DNA from: Sphaeroforma sirkka
Taxonomy: Eukaryota; Opisthokonta; Ichthyosporea; Ichthyophonida
Direction of reading: 5' to 3'
Assembly: GCA_001586965.3 (NCBI GenBank)
Contig: LUCW03001747.1
Location: forward strand, 1 to 42,500
DNA: 42,500 bases
The notes under the pieces are model-generated. The model was not told the origin of the DNA. It saw nothing but the letters and a program-made list of their open reading frames with translations, and made no database searches. Of this stretch, positions 20,546 to 33,000 are shown piece by piece; position 1 is the first letter of the stretch, and the number at the start of each line of letters is the position of its first letter. The position numbers and the translations under genes are program-made.

Positions 20546-21814
20546 TCATTTTCGAAGCAGACAGTTGTATCATTGCCGCTAGAATTCAATCAGTCGGTTA
20601 ATACTCAATCTTGAAATCAATCTCTCAGCCCGACTGGCCAATAGCACATTCTTCGTGAACTGGATAATATACTATGTACATCGCAAATACGATATCATAT
20701 GCTTTGATTGCAGGATTGTTATCTGATTGATGTATTCGGGATGACCTTATCGACATGCTCAGCACTAAGAGGAAAAACTAGTGTGTAGAACAAATCGTAG
20801 ACTTCGAGTGCCACACTAATAAGCAGCCAAACACGGAGAATTCGTGTTTCAATACAATAAATTGCAAGTAGCATAGTGAAACATATTGTACTCGACAGCT
20901 GTGTATGTTTCCGGTTCTCATTTGTTGCCGCACACTGAATTGAGATTATATACGCCGCACGCCACCGTTTTGTCTGGTGTGGTGTGGCCAATCTAATGAG
21001 TTGAACATGGTCGCAGCTCGCTCTAAAGGTACTTATTAACATTAATCGGCTTTTACATGAAATCAGGAAATTAACATATCAGCCTTATTGCGCTACTTAG
21101 CATCATGACCTGATTTGTTCTCAATAGTTGTATTAGCATCAGAGATGGAAACGGTACATGAACAAAAAAAAATTGCGACCCCAGTGCCATTTTAAAATGA
21201 GCAACCGAATACGAAGCCGTGTTGTACTTTACTAAATGATAGCATTCATGGTCAAACATGCCGCAGTAGACAACCGTGTGTATCTCGTATCTATCGCACA
21301 CAGAACTCACATTATATACGCATTGATCACACAGAACTCACATATTATATACGTTCGGTGATTACACAAGAAATTAAATTCTGTTCAATAATATTGGTCG
21401 TGTAGGTAGTCGCAACTACTAGATATCGGTTAACCCCGCTCAGTGACTATGACCAATCTAATACCTATTGGTACTTGAGGACCACACTATCTATACCTGC
21501 AGACTTTATGACCCTATTGTCACCTATCTAGTAACAGGAAGTCACATTCCCTCGCGATAACCCTATATGATAGCTCGCTGATCGTTTGTGTAAACCAGAA
21601 CTGCGTGACCTTTCCTTGAACCGATGCATTCTGCGCATATTTAGTTATTTTCATTTGTACCTATTCGCTATCACTGGTCGTTTACGCCGATAAACTATTC
21701 GCACCCGAGTAAACGCCAAGTCTATACTAAGCAAAGTTTGTGCCTCGAAAGGTCGTAAATCTCACGGTACCTATATATCGATTGCCTCACCTGCTTCCCG
21801 AACCTCATCTAACA
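20546..21814. other. Convergent intergenic region, no gene seen
   Basis: The region lies between the 3' ends of the zinc-finger gene and the GH88 gene. A possible polyadenylation signal (AATAAA, about 20857) serves the plus strand. A near-duplicated phrase, ACACAGAACTCACA followed by TTATATACG, occurs at about 21297 and 21330. Small open readings here show no recognisable domain. Confidence 0.5.
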
Positions 21815-24390
21815 CTATCTATCACCTTCCAAGGCAGCAAAGCGAGTCAGAGCCTCAACAAAGAAGTAATCTCCGTATATAAGACCGACGTCTATATCCT
21901 TCACGGGAAAGTCACCCATACCGTGGACCAAAATAGAATCCATATCCTCGTCACCCAAATACTTACTCCCAGCCAACCCCTTCAGTATTCGATCAGCCGT
22001 GAGCACATACTTGACGGATTGTTCTGCCTCGACAAATGTGGAAAGATCAATAAGTCCCGACGCTGCGATGGCTCCGGCAGAAGTGTCTGGGCGCTTCTCG
22101 GTGTCTTGAAAATCAAAGAGTGGCACGTAGTCATTCTCACAGCACTTATCTAATTCAGAAATGAAACAGTCGGCAGTTTTGATAGCCTGGCTCAAGAATA
22201 TCTCCTCTTTAGTCCACTTATACACAGTAGTGAACCCGTGAATGCCAAATGCGACGCCTCTGGTCCAAATGGAGGTCATATTAAGACCCTGCGGCTGACT
22301 GTACTGGCCGAGCAGCTCCCCATTATCGCCGTCGTAGTTTGCTACATGCCATGTACAGCTGTCCGAACGGTACAGATCTCGAACAGCTGCGTAAATGGTA
22401 AGACCGAACTCAGCAACATATCTACATGCCACGATTCCGAACAGTTCAATAGTGTGCATAATCAATTCTAAGAACGATTCAGGTAGCTGAAAACGTAGTA
22501 GATTTACGTAGCAGATATGTCACCCCGGACAAGTGATCGAACTTACTTGTTTTGCTATGCTGTACAGCCATATTCCAAAGGGTTTGGTTTCCAGTTTTCG
22601 CCGACACCCACAACATCATTTCAAGGTTCATCATATTATCTGAAGGTAAAGAGAACTGTTAACAACCTCCTGCAATAACTTACACAGTGCGCTATGACGA
22701 CTAACAGCTTACACTGAATACCAACTGCGCTTGCTTGAGACAAGCAAAGGCAGACTCGTTATGAAAATATTATACAACTACTCACCTATTATGACCGGCC
22801 ATTTGAATTGATTGGTGGGATACCTGTAGTTCTCGGTATCCCAACTCTTGATAGCTCCGACCGTATCGCTATACCTCAAAGCGAGAGTGTGCGCTCCCTG
22901 CACGATGGGCTCATACCAATCCTCATTGCCTGGGCAGGGTATAAGTTCGTATTCATATTGTATACCTATATCGATCTTAGCTACGATAGATATTGTATAC
23001 CTTAGGGCAAGCACAGATTGTGCAGCGAAATACCCCCAGATTCTGGTAATGATGATATCGGCCAATATCGGAATTAAATGTAACCTGCTGCTTATAAAAC
23101 GATTGTTTTATCCCGCATATTCAAGTCGAAATAGAAAATTGGACAAACTGACCTCTCACGGGTTTCACGGGGTTTGCATTAACCGACAATATGCGATATG
23201 CTCCAGTTCACGTGATATTTCGTGATTACCGCTTGCATAGATGTGGCAGTTCAGCTTGGCGTTTGTCGCCTCGAGAACACTTGCTTACTAAAACGAATTA
23301 CCTGTTGATATGTAGCCATGACCATAGGAGTAAAAAACCTTGAAGCCCACATCGTGGGTACCCTCTCTCGTCGGTTCTTCCGAAAGATCACCAATTCGCT
23401 TGTCAAATCTAGTTCATGAATTTGCGTTATCTCTATTGACATACGATTAAGAACATAGCACTGGGTCTGAACTGATATTTACCGAACTTCGAGCCCCAAG
23501 TATTCGAATACATAATAGGATGCCGCAAGGACAATTCACTTATCACAGTACAATTGCTAAAACGGGAGAATGCATAATTGTATACCTTTCTAACCATGCG
23601 TCTGCATCTTCTAAATCACATCGGCTTATATCCCAGTCATAAAACTGCATAAATAATCCTGGCAAGAATCCACTCACCCACCTCCTGGGTTCTACTGCGT
23701 TATAATCTGCAAAATAAAAAATATATCTTTAACAGAGAATATACGAGAGCTGCAGGTCAATGGGGGTTATAGAAGGATAGAGGTAAAAGTGTGCAGTGAA
23801 CCCCTGATTCTTTACAAACAAAGAAACCGGGTAAAGAGGAAATCAACAGGACAGAATCACATGTCTACTTACTGTGACATTTGGACGAACTATAGTCGTC
23901 ACACTCTGTAGCATGTGGAAATGTAGCGGGAGTTTGCCGGTCATCCACTCTCTTGATCTAGTTTATGAATTGAGGCATCACAATATGGATAAGGAATAAC
24001 ACGTTGAAATGGTCTGTTTTCACCAATTGTGGCGACCAGGTTCGAAAGGCTACCGTTTATTCCTACCTCTTGATTTGAACGTGCTCTCGGAGTTTTTGAG
24101 CACTAATAATATACATGTATATGCACTTGTCTGTTAAAAATACGTTGCAAGCCGACGGTAGCAGCCAAAGTCGACATGACTCAACTCGAGAGCGACTACA
24201 TATCCTATTGTTATCAACGGAATAGTCGATTAGTTCTTCTTCGTGTAATCATATTCCCAACCACGACTCACCTTTGCCTTACTTATGTCAATGAGCTCTT
24301 CAACGGTATACTTTCCAATCATCAAACGATCGCCGGCTAAGTGACCCACTGTGCACTGCCGACTGCTCAGTGCCAAACTGTGATCTGCAG
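21815..24390 (-). CDS. Unsaturated glucuronyl hydrolase, glycoside hydrolase family 88 (multi-exon)
   Basis: GH88 enzymes hydrate and cleave the unsaturated uronic acid from the non-reducing end of oligosaccharides released by polysaccharide lyases. On the minus strand seven exons chain with matching phases: 24272-24384 (or from 24390), 23873-23957, 23586-23706, 23302-23408, 22786-22929, 22547-22639 and 21815-22386. All six introns are GT-AG. The product traced is about 410 residues, close to family size. Family motifs in order are RRWVSGFLPG, THDVGF, YSYGHGYISTG, GAIKSWD, VIIDNMMNLE (across a splice), WHVANYD, WTRGVAFGIHGF, DTSAGAIAASG and IYGDYFFVEAL. The two catalytic aspartates of the family are present (D of HDVGF at 23351-23353; D of IIDNMM). 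The N-terminal end, probably with a signal peptide, lies upstream of the microsatellite at 24430-24535 and is not resolved. The gene converges with the zinc-finger gene and diverges from NRDE2. Confidence 0.93.
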
Positions 24391-24429
24391 CCTGTATAAC
24401 GGCGATTCAATATAGAAACATGTATAAGC

Positions 24430-24435
24430 AATCTG

Positions 24436-24493
<58 letters not shown>

Positions 24494-24535
24494 GACACAC
24501 ACACACCGACACACACACACACATATATATATATA
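24430..24535. repeat. Compound microsatellite (CA)n(TA)n(CA)n(TA)n
   Basis: (CA)n, (TA)n of about 20 repeats, interrupted (CA)n and a short (TA)n lie in what should be the first intron or 5' end of the GH88 gene. Open readings through it are artefacts. Confidence 0.9.
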
Positions 24536-24599
24536 AAACATTATTAATGTAATCAAAGGGACCTCTCAACGACCCGTAAGGTAGCCTGATAGAAATCAT

Positions 24600-25227
24600 G
24601 ATTAGCTCAAACATCGGGATCAGCGAGACAATATCTAGTAAATATCAAATAGAATTAGCAGTTCTCATATCATGATAGCAATACAATATATCGCTGTGTG
24701 TGGGGATATGTTGTACTTGAATTGCAAACCCAGAACATAATCTCTGTGAGGTCTTTATGCAAACAATCGTATCATACCAGACAGAGAACTAAAAGAAGCG
24801 AGGCTTTCATTGTGCGAATCATTTTGCAATACCAATTCTGGCTCGGGGCTACCGTCAACTATATTTTGATATGCTATATTATATGTATCTGGAGCTTGCT
24901 ACTAGTTGTACAGGTATGATTTATTAGCTCGCTGGCCACTGAGTGCCTGTGACCAGTGAGCCTGCGACAATCAAGTAAAAAAAAAAATGGGGGCGGCGGC
25001 CTGGGGATTGGGGGGGGGAGCCTTTATGTACACCCTACAGGTAGGGTTTGCATGGACAAAGTTGTGATGACATATTTATCTCCTTGCATATCCTCTCTGG
25101 TTTGCGTACATAAATATGAATTCATTCACCGCAGTAGCCGGAGTGTGGGGCTTACTTCCATCCATCTCCGGCTCAGCTTAGAAACCCATACCCCGCATGC
25201 CCGTTCCGTAGAGATTCGAATGCTAGT
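24600..25227. promoter_or_regulatory. Divergent promoter region between GH88 and NRDE2
   Basis: The two genes are head to head here. The stretch contains an A11 run (about 24977-24987) followed by a GC-box-like GGGGGCGGCGGCC and a G9 run (about 25010-25018). Such poly(dA)/G-rich blocks commonly lie in nucleosome-poor promoters. The first exon of GH88 may also lie in its left part (one candidate: a short reading starting MFELIMISIRL near 24614). No motif is proven. Confidence 0.35.
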
Positions 25228-28200
25228 ATGAATCTTCATAGTACAGTGCCAATGTACGCATTTGGCAACGTAGCTGCAACATCAGCTGACGATGTTACAC
25301 GCAACTCGGCTGCTGATTCAAGTGACATAGTTGGCTCTGGTGCGGGAGTGAGTGGATTCGGTTCATTCATGGGAACTGTAGTAGATGCAGTACATGATGA
25401 AGGAGACAGACAGATAGGTAACGAATATGGGTTGACTACACAGGATAGCCCAGAAAATGTCGACGGGAGACGCACTAAAAAACACAGACATAAACACAAT
25501 GAGCGTGGTCGAACAAACGAGAAAAAAAATAAACCTAAGGCGGAGAAAGAGCGCAGCAGTAAGAGTAAGAGTGCTCGCGAAAGAAACAGTAGTGGAGGGA
25601 AGCGGCGTAAACATAAATATAATGAAAGTGACAGCAACAGCGACGTTCAGGAAGGTCACATGGCAGAAAGATCGCGCAAACGGACGCGACAAGATCAGGG
25701 TAAGGAGAGATATACCAGAGATTGGCATGAGAAAAGAGGGAACATACGTAGGTCACAACTACTCGATGAAGAATATAGAACGGATAAGAGAAGAGACTCT
25801 GTGGATCGCAGTCGTGAGGGTAGAAGTAGAGATCGGCAACGCGGGGTAATTTCACACAGAGACTGTAAGCCCAGTAGGTCTAGTGATGGAAATGATGGAA
25901 ATGCCACGCATAAGAAAGTGCGTACTAGGGACTGTGAGTCGAGCGAGAGGAGGGGGACCAGTGGGAAATACGAAAGTACGTATAGTCGCGGTTATAGGCG
26001 AAGTACGAGTAGGACTTATTCACCGCAAGCGTTCAAAACAGGGTCAAGCTCCGACTCATCCCACAAATCGCATAAACGAAAGTCGACACACAACATCCCA
26101 AGGACTGATGAAGGGGATAAAGATAAACACAAGCGTAAAAGTGGGATGCATATCGACGATTTAAATTGGAGAGAAAACTTGGTTGAAGGTAGGCTAGGTT
26201 CGACAGGGAATGGTGGCTATTTCGCAGGGTTCAAGACGGACAAAAGGCATGATAAAGATAATCTGACATACGGCAAACCCTATCTGAAGGATGTCCCGAA
26301 GTTCCACAGGTGCGTACGCAGTAGTAGTGGGGGCTTTAACTGGAATTTGTTTGCACTTTTCACAGGCGTGTTTCTAGTGATAGTGGGATGTTTTGAACGC
26401 AATGATCTAGCATTATAGGCGCATTATTAAGTCCCGGGCAACGCAGCATCAGCTCTGGCGTGTATGTTCGGGTATTCAAGGGCCTTTTATTGCTACGTTT
26501 TTATTTCTTTTCACGTCACGCGGGTTACAATAGGAGTGACCACGGCAATTTGACTTGCATGGGCACATATATCTCGTACTCGTATGGTCTGCGCCTAAAT
26601 GACATCTACCCTAGCTAAACAGCAGTACAGCTCCTATATATAAATAACACCTCGCCCTCAAATTTATGTACTTCGTCATAGACAGCGGGAGGCTACGGTT
26701 ATCGGCACAGATTGTCTTGGCACCAGTGGCTTCTTCTTAGCCAGAGAGCGCGAGAGAAAGAAAACTGCTAGGTATTTCGATGATAAGGCTGGGAACTCGG
26801 CAGTTATTACAGATATACCTCTTGCACCTCCACGAATATCAGGCATGTTGTGCATGGTGTAGTTTTGAGAGGAATGTGAGAAATAGACGTTGTATGGGCA
26901 TTTTTAAAAGTTCAGACACCATAACTAAGCAGTGTTTCACCATTAAACTCTTTATCACCACAACCCCGTTCGTCTGATAGTATAATGGCACGTGCATACT
27001 ATTTGTATACCAGTGCATTGCCAGTTCTCTTCACTTTTGTCTGAGTCCAGTTTTATATTCCACCTCACTCCAGGTTAGTCTGTATACTTGTTGCGAATTG
27101 TGAGATACATCACAACACTCTCTGATTGCTGCCAGGTGTACCTGGTTTACTTACCTAAATAGTCTCCATAAGCCACCTTAGTACCCAGGCAAGATGTGCA
27201 ATGCATTTTTCAAATTCTGAACTCACTTCCTCCGTTTATTTTTGCCGATTGATCAATTCACTACAGTAGAGGACAATAAAGAGTTGAGAAATTCACCACA
27301 CGAAGCTGCCGAGTTCCTGCCACTAAGCAACACAACGTCAGCTACAGGTGTGTACTTATGTATTGTGAAACATCTGAGAGTCAAAACAAATGGATTTCCT
27401 TATACGACGCTCTACAAGTGTTGCTTAGCAGCATGTATATAGTTAAGGATGCTGTCGAATGTCATTCATGTACCAAGGAGACATACTGCGATGCTTCAGG
27501 TCCCAGTCTCTAAAGTATAATCCCTCTTGAGAGTCGACAACGATTCAAATGAGTGGCAAAATCAGCACATGCTTCAAGACTTTATCTCATCGGTTGAAAA
27601 GTCTCTCGCATTACTTTTATCGGCAGGTGTAAATGATAAAAAAATCGAGGGAGATACGCTCGAGGACGAACACGTAGGCAGCAACACACGCGACGCTCGT
27701 CGCCTTCTATACGGCCGATTGCTCCGCGAGAATCCCCGTAATACCTCAGCCTGGCTGTCGTTGGTAGCCTTGCAGGCCGAGGTGTGTTATTTGAGGTGGA
27801 CAATAAGTGCTGTGTAGGCTTATGTACTATCGCTGTCTAAGTAGACCTAGCGTAAACTGGACCTATTCTTGGTACAGTACGGACATGTATTTTCATCTGT
27901 CTAGTGTGTTTGGACCTTGCCGCGTGCGGTTATTCCAACACGTGAACAAATTATACGTTCCCCTTTTATAGATGAACATGAGTACGTACACTGTATTCGT
28001 CTTACGGTAATCAACGATGTTCGCAAGAATGGAATAGTGAATTACTGCAAAGATGTATAGTAGTGTCACGCGTACCCAAGGCCCTGCCTTGTCAACCGAA
28101 TTCATGAATGTGTGTATATGCTTACGAATTTATCTATGTGTACGTGTACGTGTTCTTTCAGAGGACTAATATCTGTAAGCTACTGGAGAAACGACTCTGT

Positions 28201-29932
28201 TATCACTGTGAAAGTGCTTTTAGCTCGCTCACGTTATCTTATCAGACACGGATATGCCAGTATCACGATCTAGCGCGCTCTTTACAATTGGTTTCCAAAA
28301 ACATATTCGAAATGATAATCGATGTGCCCTTGGATGTGCCCTTATCTGCAACTCCAACTAGACACATTTACAACATCAGTTTTCCAACCGAAAAAATAGG
28401 TGTATACATCATCTTTATCAATGAACATGGATGTGTATGTTTATGTTCGAGTATATGGTCGCAAGTCTCTCTTTAGGATTCTTATTACGTACTTAACCAC
28501 ATAATCATGGACTGTACTTCATAGGCTCTACAAGTGAAACACACAAAGGGACTGAGGAAAATCGTGCGAGAAAAGCAGTTAGCTATACTGGAGAAGGCTG
28601 TGTACGCCAACCAAACCAATGAGGTGCTCCGTTTGCACTACTTGAGGCTTTCCAGCGAATCGGCCGAGACATCTGAACTAGCAAAGTTATGGCGCGAAGC
28701 TATGGCCATGTTCTCCGCATCGCCAGCTCTTTGGAATGGCTATTTACTGATGCGAACCACACATTTCGCTTCGTATAAATTCCGGCAGGTGTGTGTAAGG
28801 CTTGCCATACACTTCGTGTTTGTTGGCCACAGTCGACTGCGTCGCACACGTTACTACATGTTAAAACTTTCGTACGTGTCTGTTTGGTTTTAGCTTGCCT
28901 ATGTATAGTTAATATTCCACGTTGTTTGTGTTCCCACGTGATCTAGTATTCACTTAAGTCGATCACCAAGCACCATGCATGCACAGATATGTTGGACCAT
29001 CAGGCCAAGCTCATGCCGCTCTTATTTGGTCCAAATATATGACATACTGTCGCGATGATAACTTCTTAATCAGGGTTTTTTTCCGTCAAATTTAAACAGA
29101 TCACTTCTACCTACGATCGCTGCCTTCATACACTGACAAACTATAACGAAAGCAATTCAGTATTCCACTCTCAGGGCGCTGTACAAGCACGTACATTGCG
29201 CGCAAGCACGTCCTCGGGGGAGCTGCTTTCCGACCCGGATTTGGTTAGACTCATGAGTCAATACTTTCGAGTCATATGGGATGCGGGCCATACTGAATTG
29301 GCTATTGGATGGTTACAAGCACTTGTGGAGTACAACACATTTGGCCAACCGTCTGACGCGCATTCGGGTGTACATGTGCGTTCAAGAGAGTTCTTTGAGC
29401 CGTTCTGGGATTCGGAAGTGCCGAGGTTTGGCGAGAGGCATGCGAAGGGATGGCGAGCATATGCTGTTGGGAATACACGCCATGTCCCTATACGCGAGGG
29501 CGTTGAGGCAAGCGGCAAGGCAAATGAATACACATCTGGTGAGTTGAGTAGTGGGGATGTGGAAGGCAGTATAAGTATCCGCGGGACGGGAGACACTTTA
29601 GATCGTTTAAAACGTGCGCGAGCCAGCGAAAGAGAACGATGGCTATGGATGGAGCTATATAGAGGGATAGGCGAGGCCTTGCCCTGGCATCTGGGCTGCG
29701 GCGAGAGCGGGGCCAGTGTGTGTGAAGACTTTGGCATCAGTCCGGTCCTGCCTATAAGAAGCCCTGGCAACGGTGCGTGCGCAGGGATGAACACCGAGGA
29801 GACCGAAAGTGTTGAGGATGCAGATCGGATGGTGCTGGGCGAAGACGTCGTGGAGTCTTTGGTGGATATTCGATGCAAGGCAGATGTGGTACGTGGAGTG
29901 TGTGGCATCCTGCTTTTCTGGTGTAGCCAAAT

Positions 29933-30008
<76 letters not shown>

Positions 30009-33000
30009 ATGTGTTCATATGTATATATATATTTGTATTTATATTTATAATTTTATATGAAGTATATATTCGCATTCGGATGGTTGTTGTGCACTGTCTA
30101 CGGTTTCGAAAAGTATTCCCAGTCAGTGCTGGAATTAACTGTCTCATACTTACACCGTCGCCCATTCTTTCCATTGTCGCGTAGTCTGTTCCCGAGCAAC
30201 AGTGAAGTATAGTTCCGATGAAAGTATACAGCCTCATCTGCCAAGCCAGGAAAACTCTTATTCTATGATAACGTATAACAGAGCAAGATATTCAATTGAA
30301 AATACTAACACTTACGTACTAACATACAGCTTTCCATGATAAAGAATGCGCTCCGTTCCATGGGCACACCCATGCCCGATTCCGACGCCAGTTCGTGGAC
30401 GCAATGCGACTGTGTGCGTCAGTGGTGCGATGTATCGTCACTGTTGTCCCCTCTGGCCGTAGATGTGGCGGCGCTACACCGTGCCACCGATGCCACCCAA
30501 GTCTATCTGGAGACAGAGCATGTGAACGAGTACAGTAAGACAGCACAGGAGTGTCATACACCCACACACGGACACTCGCATCCGGGCGATACAGATGTGT
30601 CTTCAGTATCGATGGGAGGAAATGAAATAGAGTTGGATTCTCGCACCCCTGGCGATCGGGTTGGGGTAGCGTCTGTTGGTGTGCTGGGTCGCGAGCCCTG
30701 GTATGCTAGCGAGGACTATTTCAAGACGTCACAAGCAGCTACGCATCCGACGGTAATGCATACAATGCGCTTGGATACAGAGGTGAACAGAACTCGGCCA
30801 AGATGCAGCGATCGTATTGGGTTAGAGAGAGCATTCGGTGGCCAGGGACAGTTTTACACACCGTTGCCTGGGTATAGGGACATTTTGCGCTACCGCTTGA
30901 ATTTGGGGACGTCAGATCCTTGCATAGAGCGACTTTACAAGTTTTGTGGACGCGTCATTGAACAGGCGCTCATGCTCTTTCCTGACGACGAAGAGCTGCT
31001 GCTGGGGAGTGTGGCTTGGGCTGTGCATGGACCGTATGTGTTAGTGCGTGCATGTGTAGAGTGCGAGCGCTTTGTATCGTTTGAGAGTATGTCCTTGGGC
31101 ATTGTATGTATGTTTGAGAGAACTTATGTACGCTTACTTGTTATCACAAGGGGTGGGCTGATAGAAAAAAATGTTGTTTTCGTGCTTATAACATATGCTC
31201 ATATGTGGTGAACCTTGAATGTGCTTATTGAATCTACAGTCGGTCACTTAGTCTAGAGATATGGTATGAATGTAAATGGGTGGAAGCGTAGTAGTATATT
31301 ACATTATAAGCATGATATCTAGTTCAAACACTACAAAGATAGAAAATTCAATGAACCTCTTTGCTAGTCTCTATGCGCTCGCATTTTATGACTTTTTCAT
31401 GTATGCTTGTTACTCATTTATGCTACAATAGCGTGGCGTTCGTTACGTAAGGACATACGTAACGCACGGCACGTGAATCTCGCATCGTGTCACAAATGCC
31501 TATTATGATTTCTTTTATTCACTCACAGCGACGGAGCATTTGCTATTGAAGATGGAATTGAAAAGTGCAAGACTCTTTTATCGTGTGCTCGATACGGGGG
31601 AAATTATCGGCTATGGTATACGTACTGCCAATTAGAGCTCCAACTGGGTAATCGCAAAGCGGCCCGAAAGGTGAGAATACTGCCTCGAAAAACCTTTTGT
31701 CGCATCGGATGCACGATATCCGAATTTTCAAGAGATTTGGTCCAATTCATGCCCCCAAATCTCACACACGACGTCCGTCATGGTGGTTCTTGTGAGCGTC
31801 ATTGTACTTACAACTAGGATGTGCAGGGGAGTAATTGCTTGGTCGTTTACATGCAATAGCGATCTGTGTATGTCTCTTGTGTGTCTGAAAACTCGCAGTT
31901 CCGTATTTCCTGGGTTTGGGAGTAGTTTGCTGTTCCTTTAGTTTGGTGGTGGATATTATATTGAGCTTCAGATATTCGAAGTATGTGTGACGTGGGTGAT
32001 ATATTTTCACGCCTCAATTGATTCAGCAGACGTTGCTCAGTTGTAAAGGTAGACTACTCGGTCTGTCTTTCATCCCCATCGGCTGCAGTGTAGTTAATCC
32101 ATCGTCTTCATGTGTACGTTGGATGTTACCTCTAGAGGTTAGTAATTCGCTTCGCAATTGCTTGCGAAATCATGGTTGCCAGTTTGCCATGAGTACAGCA
32201 CACGCTTACGTACGTGTACAGCGATCGATGTTGTGCACCGCAATACTCTCACGAGCTGTACGACATTCGGAATACGACATCAGCTCTTTCTCTGTTTCTA
32301 ACAGCCATAGACTCATTCGGGTGAGCTCTACTTTATCACATGCCACACTGCACGTCACATCGAACACAAGCATATCATAATCGATTGCCGCAATTTTCAC
32401 ATTTATTTGCTGTACATTAACCTCAACTGTCAGACTCGTGTGCTTTACCTGTCGCCGTAAGACCTGAACTTTTAGGAATGACAACATAATAACAGCAAAA
32501 ATCTCCGTTGAGCTAGCCACCTTCTGACAGTGCTGCGTGACGAGTTCTCAGGAAATCATGGCGCGGAATGTATATCTCGCATGTAGTTCAGTACTGCCTT
32601 CTCCCTTCATACTCATTATCAGGTGTACGCTCGTATCCTTTTAATGCGACGTCAAGCAGACATTCAACAGTCAGCGGAGAGCGTCATAAACCCTGGGCAG
32701 CACTCGCATCCCATTGGTGCCACCCTTCCCTCCTGGGATATGTGGCTTATACTAAAAGGCATGACACAATTGGGGCTTGTTCAGGGGGAGTTCTACAGGT
32801 ACGTTACATTAAGTTTCGTTATGTATCAGTAGTCCAAAATGGAAAGTATTAGTGTCGACACGAGTTGTGCCGGAAAAGTATCTTTACATGGTTAATCCGT
32901 CATCGGTGCCGAGCTATGTGTAGTCTCACGCGCTCTCCACAATTGTGGTATCTGTGTAGGTCTTCATTCTACATGAATACAATGTTATTTTGCACTCCCC

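Noticed and set aside
22238-23225. Plus-strand readings across the GH88 locus
   Set aside because: They are antisense shadows of GH88 exons, which carry the clear family motifs on the minus strand.
24300-24614. Minus-strand reading running from MFELIM through the microsatellite into the GH88 exon region
   Set aside because: It uses a different frame from the GH88 protein over 24272-24384 and passes through simple repeats; only its first codons might be a real GH88 first exon.
29258-29908. Minus-strand reading of 216 codons
   Set aside because: It is the antisense of NRDE2 exon 5, whose plus-strand product matches the family.
32018-32380. 120-codon reading within NRDE2 intron 7
   Set aside because: Clean splice sites surround it and it shows no domain or family similarity.
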